From: Deltaproteobacteria bacterium
Lineage (GTDB): Bacteria; Myxococcota_A; Polyangia; HGW-17
Reading direction: 5' to 3'
DNA: 41,093 nucleotides
Assembly: GCA_016937155.1 (NCBI GenBank)
Contig: JAFGWM010000040.1
Span: 213,267 to 254,359 of the forward strand
Positions 25,637 to 34,206 of this stretch are shown piece after piece. The notes below the pieces were generated by a model. That model did not search any database, was not told the DNA's origin, and saw nothing but the letters and a program-made list of their open reading frames with translations. The stretch's first letter is position 1, and every line of letters begins with the position of its first letter. A program made the translations under genes and the position numbers.

Positions 25637-28264
25637 CTATCTGCGGATGATTCTTTTTCTGAAAATTGTAGCAGTCAGCATGGAAAAAAATATGAAAAGT
25701 ATTCGGGAGGAATCAGGATTTTTATTTCCTGCGCTGGAAATACTGCAGTTGGTACCTTCAGCATCACTCATCCGGAAAACATCTCCACGTACCACAAATG
25801 TCACAGAGTCCAGATTATTTGAGGATACTGTAACAGTGTTGGCACCTTCTGATGGTATGAAACTGATTGATGCATATCCGTCAGCATCAGTTGAAAGTGT
25901 AACTTCAGAGCTGTTTTCATCTCCCAGAGTCCCTGAACCTTCAGAAACTGTGAATGTAACCTCTCTGAAGGCTACTCCCATGGAGTTTTCATTCAGTACT
26001 CTTATTTTCAGATCAGTATCAAGTTTTTCTCCAACTTTTCCCCACTGCTGATCTCCGGCAACTTTCAGGATATGATCAGCAGCCATTTCGTATACTTCAA
26101 ATTCGTTTGAAGCAGAAGTGACAATGCCATCTCCCGCATACAGGATGAATCCTGTTCCGGTATCCGTTGTTGCGAGATTCAAGGTTAATTTACCACCCGA
26201 AAGAGGGGGTGTGACATTTGGAGAAATAGTTCCGTTATTCATGGATAAAGCAAGGGGTTTATTATAACCGGTCAGCAGACGGTTGTTTTCATCTCTGGCT
26301 TCGAAAGTGACTGAAAACGCCTGTCCCTGATACTGTGGAGTAGGTATTTCAGATATTACTATGTGATCAGCAGCTTCATCATAATCATATGTAATTTTTA
26401 TGGGTCCCTGAACCGGAGTTATACTTCCGTCCCCGGAGAGAATAATCTTCATCATAATTCTTGGAATCAGGGGCAGATCCGGAAAAGAATATTCCAGCAT
26501 TGCACCGGTCATATGGTTCTGATTATCAGTTGCCTCAATCCATGAAGCACCATCATAATAAATCCAGGTTTCACCACCATCCTGACTGATCTGATATCCA
26601 GCCTCAGTTCCCGCAGGGAAATCAGATGGTTCATACATGGTTATTTCTTCCCAACCGTTGAATGTCCAGGGTACTTCAAATTCAGGTGTTATTACATATC
26701 CGGGACCCTTTTCAAATTTTGAAACTTCTCCGGTTGTTACGACGCCTGAAATTATTTCAGGATAAGTCACAGGGGTGAAATCCTTTATACTGTTGAGTTG
26801 TCGTTCATCCAGTAAGGATGCATCCTCATACATTGCCCACACCGGACCATCACAGATGAGATAATTACCTTCTGTAAGATTTGTCATACGAAGATGACCG
26901 GCAAAAAGCGGTGCATAAGCAGTTGTCTGAAGAGTCTGAATTTCAGTTCCGTCAGGGGTGATTTCGCTGCACCAGGTTCCACTGTGTTTTGCGCTTATAA
27001 GGGCATATCTCCCGTCCGAAGGAAATCTGAAAACAGTGGACATATGTTTTTCAGGAAGAAAAATAACTGCTTCACCTCCATCACCATCACCAATGCTAAG
27101 TGCTCCGATGGGTCCATCTGCAACCAATCTCATTGCATGACCGTCAATTCCATTTGTTATACCTGATTCAATTGCTGTGTATGTATCTGAATTGATTGTA
27201 TAGCTCTGGGTTGTACCATCGGACAGATAAACAGTAAGTGAAGTATTATCATTTACTGCGCTCACATAGGTTGTGCCTGTTGTGGCTCCCCAGAGGACGT
27301 TTGCTGCACCAACCATTGGATGGGCATCATTGCCGGAATCGGTTCGATGAGCAGCAACGATGGGTACAGATGAAACAATGTGATAATTTCCTGAAACATC
27401 GAGGGGGTAAAGTGTAACGGTTGAAGCATTCACGGTAACTTCACCAATTGTGGTGGAACCGATCATTACTGTAACAGTGGCATCCTCAGTGGGGGAATAT
27501 AAAACAAAAATATCGGAATCTCTCACTGCCCCATAGATGAATTCATCGGCCATGTATGAAAAGGGAACCACAGTATCTGTTCCTGTATCAGCACTGGACG
27601 CGGTGAAAGGACCGTTTGATGTGAGGGCAACTTCACCCATGATTTGATTAACAGACGATGTGTCGGTAATCGAAATAAGTGTTCCGTCCGATGTCTGAAT
27701 ATCAATGGGTGATTCAAATGAAAACAATGATACATCAGATTGTGCCCATGGCCAGAGTGCGGTTTCATTCATCTCCGGATATAGAAAAACACTCTGCCAG
27801 CTGCCTGCGGATTCAGCATCAGCATTTCCGAAATAAATATAATATACACTTGTTGTGCTATAGATTGTGGGAATCCTTACCCATAGAGTTCCTGTCATCT
27901 CGATGAAATTAAAATATTCAACCCATACTGTTGTGATGGGTGTTCCATCTTCTGCAAAAATACGGATATCACTTCCATCTATGTTTGATGAATCGAAAAA
28001 CTGTTGAGGAAGATTGGATAGATCTATTCTCACGGGAAAATTTGTAACCATTGTAGCATCATTCTGAACATAGAGTGTATATCTGAAGCTCCATCCAGGT
28101 GCATGCCATTCGTTTGTTGAACCCAAAAATGCACTGTTGTTATCAAGAACAATACTTTGTGAATGTTCATAATCCCCACTTTGTGCGGGTTCTGGATGTG
28201 AAAACTGGAACCAGCTTTCTCCGGTTACAGCAAGTATAAATGAAAAGAGATAAGTGGTAAGCAC
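25637..28264 (-). CDS. Large secreted surface protein with DUF2341, Big-like domains and MYXO-CTERM-like tail
   Basis: An 875-residue protein starting with GTG at 28264; AGGAG six bases upstream overlaps the stop of the preceding gene. After a signal peptide, residues about 50-145 match a DUF2341-type domain (FPVRIDLSNLP, GSDIRIFAEDGTPI, VYYIYFGNADAES), thought to bind carbohydrate. The middle (about 190-480) is beta-rich and resembles the repeated region of IgGFc-binding-like proteins. Residues about 640-830 look like two Big/Ig-like domains (LKIRVLNENSMGVAFREV, TLSTDADGYASISF). The end has a lone Cys at 840 (NCS), a hydrophobic segment at about 855-868 and RKRIIRR, the tripartite plan of MYXO-CTERM or PEP-CTERM sorting tails. 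It is probably an adhesin or cell-surface protein. Confidence 0.82.
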   Translation of the reverse strand: MLTTYLFSFILAVTGESWFQFSHPEPAQSGDYEHSQSIVLDNNSAFLGSTNEWHAPGWSFRYTLYVQNDATMVTNFPVRIDLSNLPQQFFDSSNIDGSDIRIFAEDGTPITTVWVEYFNFIEMTGTLWVRIPTIYSTTSVYYIYFGNADAESAGSWQSVFLYPEMNETALWPWAQSDVSLFSFESPIDIQTSDGTLISITDTSSVNQIMGEVALTSNGPFTASSADTGTDTVVPFSYMADEFIYGAVRDSDIFVLYSPTEDATVTVMIGSTTIGEVTVNASTVTLYPLDVSGNYHIVSSVPIVAAHRTDSGNDAHPMVGAANVLWGATTGTTYVSAVNDNTSLTVYLSDGTTQSYTINSDTYTAIESGITNGIDGHAMRLVADGPIGALSIGDGDGGEAVIFLPEKHMSTVFRFPSDGRYALISAKHSGTWCSEITPDGTEIQTLQTTAYAPLFAGHLRMTNLTEGNYLICDGPVWAMYEDASLLDERQLNSIKDFTPVTYPEIISGVVTTGEVSKFEKGPGYVITPEFEVPWTFNGWEEITMYEPSDFPAGTEAGYQISQDGGETWIYYDGASWIEATDNQNHMTGAMLEYSFPDLPLIPRIMMKIILSGDGSITPVQGPIKITYDYDEAADHIVISEIPTPQYQGQAFSVTFEARDENNRLLTGYNKPLALSMNNGTISPNVTPPLSGGKLTLNLATTDTGTGFILYAGDGIVTSASNEFEVYEMAADHILKVAGDQQWGKVGEKLDTDLKIRVLNENSMGVAFREVTFTVSEGSGTLGDENSSEVTLSTDADGYASISFIPSEGANTVTVSSNNLDSVTFVVRGDVFRMSDAEGTNCSISSAGNKNPDSSRILFIFFSMLTATIFRKRIIRR

Positions 28265-28273
28265 CTGAAACTC

Positions 28274-30445
28274 CTATTCAATTGGTCCGTCACAACCCTC
28301 ATCAGTCAGAGAGTGAAGATTGTTTGTTTCTATACATTCATTATTTGAGCCACCGTCAACACAATCAGGAAGAGTATTATCCACGCATCCTGATATATTA
28401 ATAATTTCAGGTGTTCTTGGGGGATCGTTCCATGTACAACTAATGGTTTCGCAATCACCCGGTTCAAGAGTCTGTGTGGTTACAGCACTTTCTTCGCAGA
28501 TAATTTCATTATTGGTTTCATTATCAAGGAAAGTGACGTTTACTCCGCCTCCGACTCTGAGATCACCGTCATTGCACACACTGACCATTATTTCCACACT
28601 GTCATAGCAGAGAGTTTTATCTATACTCAGAATTTCTAACTGGAGATCAGGAGCAGCGAAAACATTGTAGTCAGGCATGTTCTGTCTGAAGTTATTGAAG
28701 AGTAACCAGTTTGGAGGATTATCGTAAGGTGGTATTGTGCCATCCTCATTGATATTGGTTACATAATACATGTGCTGGTTCCATATTCTTCGGGTGGGTA
28801 CCCATCTGTCAGAGCTGTCACCCCATATTTCCACACCATGATCAGGACTTGAAGTGTTTGAGGTGTTTTCAATGAAGACGATTTCAGCATTTCCATCATT
28901 GTCAACATCAGCAATTATTGGATATTCAAGTCGTGTATGACTGGTATTGGGCTCTTCAAATAAAATGGTACCATCATTTCCGCTGAAGATTCTGAACATT
29001 GTTTCATCATTGTAGACAACTTCAGCGCTGCCGTCTCCGTCGAAATCAAAAACACTTGATCCGGTTACACGGCTGGAGCAGTCATTATTAGGAACACTCC
29101 ATCTTATTCCTGGAGCTTCACAATCCGCAGGGAGATTAATGGAATCGTTGCATTCAGGGAAGGAATCACAGCAGTCCAGATCAAAAACAACATAGAAATC
29201 AGCTCCGGCAACACCTATTTCACTTTTCCCGTCACCATCAAAATCGGCAACGGTGGGTGGTCCGCCTTCATTGTATGAGCAGTCGTCTCTTGGGATTGGG
29301 ATATGTGCAAAAAGTTCACCTTCATGGGTGAGAATCCATAAGTCACCACTTCTTACAATAACCACTTCACCTTCGGGATCATCATTGAAGTTACCTGCAG
29401 CACTGTAACCATCACAGGGATAACCACTGCTCTGGCATCCACTGGCTGAACTGGGATATTCGAATGTCCACAGTTCAAGGCCATCTGCCCGGTATGCGGT
29501 GTTTCCTGCTATAACTTCCTTCCGGCCATCCAGATTGATGTCTGCAGAAAAAGACATGGGACCCATAAAAGCATTGATTCCCATTCCGGCGACACCTTTC
29601 CATTTCAGGCTGCCATCGGTTCCGTTTAAAACAACCCTTCCCACAATTATTTCAGCTAATCCATCCCCGTCGAGATCATCAATAGCCGGCTGTGCAGCGG
29701 TCATAAGGTCTTCACCAACAACAGGATACGGACTCTGCCATTTAACATTACCGTTATTGTCATAGGCCACGGTTCCACTGGCTCCACTTACCTGTCTCAG
29801 CATTGAGACTATATCGGGTACTCCGTCTCCGTCGATGTCCCCAATGGCAATACCAGCTGAGTTATCCAGCACAGGATTATCAATACTGAAATGCTCCACT
29901 GGCTGACCATCATCACCACATTTTCCGCTGATTACTCTCAGTGTCCCCGGTGCATTACAGCAACTGACATTGCGATCATAGGAAATGAAAGCAATATCCG
30001 GAATATCTCTGGTGTCAACCACTCCATCACCATTATCATCAGTGAGATTGGCCACAACGGGGGTCATCACCACGTCGTTACTTAGAGGAAGATATGTAGG
30101 ATTATTCCACCTGCACTCCCTTACCGGAGAAAATTCACCTGGAGGAGGAATATACCAGCAGTTGGCAATACTTCCATCAGGTGTTACAACACCACCATCA
30201 GGTGATGTGAAAACATCATTTACGGAGCCATCACCACCGCTGTCGGTATCTGTGATAACATCGGTTATATCAGGAGTTGACGCATCATATTCAGTGTTTC
30301 CCTTTACACATATGTGCTCATTTAGGTCACATGTGCTTCCTTCGGGACAGTCCATAATTGATGAACATGGAATTGCCTGAGTGGAATCCTCACAACTGAA
30401 GAGAAACATAAAGCCTAGCAGTGGGATAAATAATAATTTTTTCAT
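28274..30445 (-). CDS. FG-GAP/VCBS-repeat lipoprotein
   Basis: A 723-residue lipoprotein with FLFSC giving Cys18 as the lipidation site. A small Cys-rich unit follows (CSSIMDCPEGSTCDLNEHIC), then a low-complexity Asp/Thr/Ser linker. Residues about 120-560 contain at least seven FG-GAP-like segments with calcium-binding Asp loops (DIDGDGVPDIV, DLDGDGLAEIIV, DFDGDGKSEIGV, DFDGDGSAEVVY, DVDNDGNAEIVF), consistent with a seven-bladed integrin-like propeller. The C-terminal about 130 residues resemble a CARDB Ig-like fold (LQLEILSIDKTLCYDSVEIMVSV) with many Cys. GAGG precedes the ATG. It lies 62 bp downstream of secG and is coupled to the next surface-protein gene. A surface role in adhesion is inferred. 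Confidence 0.85.
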   Translation of the reverse strand: MKKLLFIPLLGFMFLFSCEDSTQAIPCSSIMDCPEGSTCDLNEHICVKGNTEYDASTPDITDVITDTDSGGDGSVNDVFTSPDGGVVTPDGSIANCWYIPPPGEFSPVRECRWNNPTYLPLSNDVVMTPVVANLTDDNGDGVVDTRDIPDIAFISYDRNVSCCNAPGTLRVISGKCGDDGQPVEHFSIDNPVLDNSAGIAIGDIDGDGVPDIVSMLRQVSGASGTVAYDNNGNVKWQSPYPVVGEDLMTAAQPAIDDLDGDGLAEIIVGRVVLNGTDGSLKWKGVAGMGINAFMGPMSFSADINLDGRKEVIAGNTAYRADGLELWTFEYPSSASGCQSSGYPCDGYSAAGNFNDDPEGEVVIVRSGDLWILTHEGELFAHIPIPRDDCSYNEGGPPTVADFDGDGKSEIGVAGADFYVVFDLDCCDSFPECNDSINLPADCEAPGIRWSVPNNDCSSRVTGSSVFDFDGDGSAEVVYNDETMFRIFSGNDGTILFEEPNTSHTRLEYPIIADVDNDGNAEIVFIENTSNTSSPDHGVEIWGDSSDRWVPTRRIWNQHMYYVTNINEDGTIPPYDNPPNWLLFNNFRQNMPDYNVFAAPDLQLEILSIDKTLCYDSVEIMVSVCNDGDLRVGGGVNVTFLDNETNNEIICEESAVTTQTLEPGDCETISCTWNDPPRTPEIINISGCVDNTLPDCVDGGSNNECIETNNLHSLTDEGCDGPIE

Positions 30446-30457
30446 AATGGAACCTCG

Positions 30458-30469
30458 CAGGGTACCCTG
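30458..30469. promoter_or_regulatory. 12-bp perfect palindrome before the FG-GAP lipoprotein gene
   Basis: CAGGGTACCCTG is a perfect palindrome in the 62-bp gap between secG and the lipoprotein gene, just upstream of the GAGG ribosome-binding site. It could be an operator, or a short hairpin affecting translation initiation. The evidence is symmetry and position only. Confidence 0.25.
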
Positions 30470-30507
30470 AATTTTACCACTTTGTTGAGGAAAAAAAAGA
30501 AAAGAAA

Positions 30508-31242
30508 TTAATTCATTGGGGCGGTCATAGGAACCGGTTTCGGAGCAGGTTTTTTAACTGCGGGTTTTGCAGCCACCATCGGAGCGGTTTTTTTAACAAC
30601 CGGAGTCTTAGCAGCGGTTGCCGGTTTTTTGGTAATTTTAACTTCGGGATTTGCAACAGGAACAGTTGGTTTAACAGCAGCCATTGCAGGAACGCCTTTT
30701 GAAGGTACTGCAACTGGTGGAGCTTTGACCTCAGTTTTAACCGGAGTGGCATCCTTTGTCGCAGGAGCTTTGACCTCAGTTTTAACCGGAGTGGCATCCT
30801 TTGTCGCAGGAGCCTTTACTGTACCAGTTTTAACCGGAGTTGCATCTTTTGTAACTGGAACCTTCACATCGGTTTTTACTGAAGTGGCATCGCCAGTGGC
30901 ATTGGTCTGGGTCAGTGGTGTTGAATCAGTGGTATCCTTTTCATCAAGAATCTGTTCAATTGATGGAACAGGCTTACTGGATTTTTTCAAACGATCACTA
31001 CCACTTCTGGAAGAAGCCCATGAAAGTCCGAGGCTGGAAATCATGAAAATACTGGCTACAAAAGTGGTCATTCTTGTGAGAAAGTTACCAGCGGTCTGAC
31101 TTGAAAACATGCTCTGTGAAGTACTTCCACCGAATGCGATACCCATTCCGCCGCCTTTTCCGGCCTGAAGCAGAACGAGTAAAATAAGACTCAGACACAA
31201 AATAACGTGTAAAACTTTAATAATTGAGAAAAAAAGCAGCAT
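30508..31242 (-). CDS. secG: Preprotein translocase subunit SecG with long Lys/Ala/Pro-rich tail
   Basis: The first about 85 residues are a normal SecG: a membrane helix (LHVILCLSLILLVLLQ), the GKGGGMGIAFGG loop, SSQTAGNFLTRMT and a second helix. SecG assists SecYE in protein export. A tail of about 160 residues follows, rich in Lys, Ala, Pro, Val and Thr, with repeats of about 15 residues (PATKDATPVKTEVKA) encoded by near-identical 45-bp units. As SecG's C-terminus is normally periplasmic, the tail should lie outside the inner membrane. AAGGAGG lies nine bases before the ATG. Most SecG proteins are 70-130 residues, so 244 is long. Confidence 0.9.
   Translation of the reverse strand: MLLFFSIIKVLHVILCLSLILLVLLQAGKGGGMGIAFGGSTSQSMFSSQTAGNFLTRMTTFVASIFMISSLGLSWASSRSGSDRLKKSSKPVPSIEQILDEKDTTDSTPLTQTNATGDATSVKTDVKVPVTKDATPVKTGTVKAPATKDATPVKTEVKAPATKDATPVKTEVKAPPVAVPSKGVPAMAAVKPTVPVANPEVKITKKPATAAKTPVVKKTAPMVAAKPAVKKPAPKPVPMTAPMN
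30721..30810. repeat. Two tandem identical 45-bp repeats inside secG
   Basis: The 45-bp unit at 30721-30765 is repeated without change at 30766-30810, and a diverged, slightly longer copy follows. Each encodes a 15-residue unit of the SecG tail. Because the unit is a multiple of three, copy number can change without breaking the frame. Confidence 0.85.
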
Positions 31243-31587
31243 AGAGCCGTTCCTCCTTCTAAGGGGAACAGGAGTAACCTAATATTGCGAAACGTGCAAC
31301 GATTTTCCTCCAAAATATGTAATTTTTTGAAAAAATTAGAAAAAAAGCATGAATTCAAGGTAACCTTAGCAGTGCGCCTGCTTAGGAATAATCTATTGTA
31401 TTTAGTGAGATCTCCGTTTTAATATTTTTTGATAAAACAGTGCCCTCAGTTTATGACGCAGAGCGTCAAAAGATGATGATATAAAAAGACTTTTTCTTTT
31501 GATGATTTATTGATATATTTCGGTCTATTTGCTGCTCCAATCAGAATTTTGGAAAAATACTGATTTTAACTTTATAGAAATACAGTT
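31243..31587. other. Intergenic region between divergent secG and FadL-like genes, with two hairpins
   Basis: No gene is visible in these 345 bp. Two inverted repeats stand out: CCTTAGCAG / CTGCTTAGG at 31364-31386 (9-base arms, one mismatch, 5-base loop) and TGACGC / GCGTCA at 31454-31468 (perfect, 3-base loop). A possible promoter for the FadL-like gene is TTGGAA (31549) with TTATAG (31572), 17 bases apart, which would give an almost leaderless message. The AAGGAGG for secG lies at the left edge, on the minus strand. Confidence 0.5.
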
Positions 31588-32931
31588 ATGAACTTCAGAA
31601 TATACACTTTTTTTCTGCTGCTACTCCAAGTGACATCCTCTTATGCAAATCCATTTGATATATACGGTGTCTCCGGTTATTCGAGAGGCAGAAATGATGC
31701 TGGTGGTGTTTCCTCAAGAAACGGCGAATCTCTATATCTCAACCCGGGGTCTTTGGCTTTGGGAAAGGGAACAGTTTTTGAAGCTGGTACCGTTTTTCAG
31801 TACAGTTTTCTCAATACTCCTTATGGTGATCAGTCAATAAGAGACCCTTTTTACGTTAATTTCTCCCTTGCATTCAATATGCCTTTCAGGGGTTTTTTGA
31901 AGGACAGAATCAGGGTGGGCATTACAGGCATGACTCCGATAAACGAAATTGCCTGGGTCAGAACAAGACTGCCCCGTGAGATTTTCTATCCCTATTATGA
32001 AAATCGTACTCAGCGTCTTATTATAGTGCCGGGTGTGAGTTTTCTGATTTTTGATACAAAATCCCTTGGAAAACTTGGTATTGGATTCGGGATCAACTAT
32101 TTCAGCGGTCTTGAAGGAGCGATCATCGGTTATGAGGGTGCCACAAGGTCAGTGGAGGCCAGGGTATTTGAAGAACTTGAAGGAAGTTATGCAGTAACTG
32201 CCGGGATAAGCTGGGAAAGAGAAAAATTAAGGCTGGGTTTTACATACAGACAGGCATTTGGAGTGGACTTTCACAATGTATCCTTCAACCATGTGGCTGG
32301 AACAGATATCAATATAGACCTGACTGCGCAGGCACTTTATTCTCCACACACCGTGGTATGGTCTGCCGGATGGTTTGAACGGACATGGAACCTTGAACTC
32401 AATATAATCGAACAGCTTTGGAGTTACTATAAAACACCCTTCGTAAGTATGAGAAGTCAACTTCCACTTGTGGGAAGTCTTACCGGGGAACTGCCTGAAA
32501 GTGAATTTAATAATACCCTTGGAGTAAAAATAGGGGGTTCCTACAACTATGGTAATTTGACATTTTCAGGTGGAGTTGGTTTTGAGCAGTCATTTATCAC
32601 TCAACAGACCGGTGTTACAAATATAATGGATGGTCATAAATATTCGTTGTCCATGGGGCTTTCATGGGAGTTCACAAAAGGGATGAAAGTTCATGCTCAC
32701 CTGAGATATCAGGGACTCATAAGTGAAACTCACACAAAGAAAATTGTGACCACTGATGGAAGCTGCGGCGAGATTCCTGTTGGTGATTCAAATGTACTCA
32801 TTGATGAAATTCCCTGTGTTGTTGATGATCCATCCACGTACGGTTTTCAGACCTCAAATGGTGGTTATCCTTCTGTAACAAGCGGCGGAGGTATTATTTC
32901 CGGAGGTTTAAGTCTGGAGGTGACAAAATGA
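31588..32931 (+). CDS. FadL/OmpP1-like outer-membrane transport protein (first of two)
   Basis: A 447-residue protein with a signal peptide ending near SSYA-NPFD. The mature N-terminus (NPFDIYGVSGYSRGRNDAGG, then SLYLNPGSLAL) matches the start of the FadL/OmpP1/TodX family, whose members form 14-strand barrels that take up fatty acids and other hydrophobic compounds. Repeated amphipathic strands follow. The C-terminus is LSLEVTK without the usual terminal aromatic residue. No clear Shine-Dalgarno precedes the ATG. It overlaps the next gene in an ATGA and is evidently its paralogue. Confidence 0.8.
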   Translation: MNFRIYTFFLLLLQVTSSYANPFDIYGVSGYSRGRNDAGGVSSRNGESLYLNPGSLALGKGTVFEAGTVFQYSFLNTPYGDQSIRDPFYVNFSLAFNMPFRGFLKDRIRVGITGMTPINEIAWVRTRLPREIFYPYYENRTQRLIIVPGVSFLIFDTKSLGKLGIGFGINYFSGLEGAIIGYEGATRSVEARVFEELEGSYAVTAGISWEREKLRLGFTYRQAFGVDFHNVSFNHVAGTDINIDLTAQALYSPHTVVWSAGWFERTWNLELNIIEQLWSYYKTPFVSMRSQLPLVGSLTGELPESEFNNTLGVKIGGSYNYGNLTFSGGVGFEQSFITQQTGVTNIMDGHKYSLSMGLSWEFTKGMKVHAHLRYQGLISETHTKKIVTTDGSCGEIPVGDSNVLIDEIPCVVDDPSTYGFQTSNGGYPSVTSGGGIISGGLSLEVTK

Positions 32932-34205
32932 GAAGTTTTGTCATCCTCATAGGTTTATTGCTGGTAAGTTCAAATGTTATTGCAAATCCATCGGATATTT
33001 TTGGTCTTGATCCCAGAACCAAGGGTATGGCACAGGCAGGTTCAATTCTTGTTCCTGAGTTGTGGTCAGCTGCAATTCATAATCCTGCTGCTCTGGGTGA
33101 TATAAAAACTACAACAGCAGGGGCTTCATACAGTTACGGATATTTCAACCTTAATGTTAATGGAAAAGATCCCAATATAATTGATTATCACGGTACTGAT
33201 CTGGGAATAGCAGTGCCACTCGGCAAAATCCTTGGAATTCCCGTTGCAGTGGGAACAACTATGCATCTTCCGGATCAGATGATAGTCAGGGTACAGGCAA
33301 TTCCGGCTTCGGAACCAAGGTTTATTCTATATGACAATTATCCCCACCGTCTTGAAACCGGATTTGGTTTGGCAATAAAGCCACTTTCATGGCTCAGTGC
33401 AGGTGTTGGTATCAACGTAATGATGGATCTTATCGGCCGCTCACTGCACCTTAATGTTGGTAGTAAAGGTGGTACAAAAGTTTCTGAAATGGAGATAGAT
33501 GCCAATCTTCCCTATCACTATGTTCCATACGGCGGAGTTATTATAAATTCACCTCCGGGTCTTAAAGGACTTAAGTTCGGGCTCTTTTTCAGGGAAGAGT
33601 ATTCTTTCAAACTTCGGATGAATATTCTTGCAGATGTGGATGTTGCGGGAATTGTCACCGGTGATGCCATAATCGCTCTCAAAATGTTTGATCATTTCAG
33701 CCCGAGAAAAATAAGTGCTGCTTTATCATATGATTTCACAAGGGAGTTTTCAGTATATACTTCTCTTGATTATTATCAGTGGAGCAGTTTTGATGCCGGA
33801 ATATCTCTTGTAAAAATTCTGGTGGATCTCGGTGTCAATCCCCCCCTTGTGGAGGCTGTTTTGCCATCGGATAACTTTCATGATGTTTTTGTCCCCCGTA
33901 TTGGAGTTGAATTCAGAACCAGCGGTATAGCTTTAAGGGGAGGGTATGCATATTATCCAACTCCTACTCCTCTTCAGACAGGAATTTCCACTCTGATGGA
34001 CAATGATCGACATATTTTTGCCCTTGGGGCCAGTTGGGATTTTAAAGGTCCTTCATTCTGGCCCTGGCCTGGAAAAATTCATTTTTCCTATCAGGGACAT
34101 ATTCTCAGGGACAGACTTGTAGAAAAGGTAAACCCTACACTGCTTAATATACGGCATGGTGGAAGTATCCATCAGGTAAGTGCCGGTATATCGATGGATT
34201 TTTGA
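32928..34205 (+). CDS. FadL/OmpP1-like outer-membrane transport protein (second of two)
   Basis: A 425-residue protein with a signal peptide ending at VIA-NPSD. The mature start (NPSDIFGLDPRTKGMAQAG, then AAIHNPAALGD) is a FadL-family signature, and the C-terminus is GISMDF with a terminal Phe. Its start overlaps the upstream gene's stop by four bases, so the two are translationally coupled. It probably moves a hydrophobic compound across the outer membrane. The substrate is unknown. The next gene, a lipoprotein, begins one base after its stop. Confidence 0.82.
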   Translation: MRSFVILIGLLLVSSNVIANPSDIFGLDPRTKGMAQAGSILVPELWSAAIHNPAALGDIKTTTAGASYSYGYFNLNVNGKDPNIIDYHGTDLGIAVPLGKILGIPVAVGTTMHLPDQMIVRVQAIPASEPRFILYDNYPHRLETGFGLAIKPLSWLSAGVGINVMMDLIGRSLHLNVGSKGGTKVSEMEIDANLPYHYVPYGGVIINSPPGLKGLKFGLFFREEYSFKLRMNILADVDVAGIVTGDAIIALKMFDHFSPRKISAALSYDFTREFSVYTSLDYYQWSSFDAGISLVKILVDLGVNPPLVEAVLPSDNFHDVFVPRIGVEFRTSGIALRGGYAYYPTPTPLQTGISTLMDNDRHIFALGASWDFKGPSFWPWPGKIHFSYQGHILRDRLVEKVNPTLLNIRHGGSIHQVSAGISMDF

Positions 34206-34206
34206 A

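Noticed and set aside
30629-31099. Plus-strand open frame of 156 codons opposite secG
   Set aside because: Its Val/Leu/Thr/Gly repeats are the reverse reading of the SecG tail repeats; SecG itself is unmistakable.
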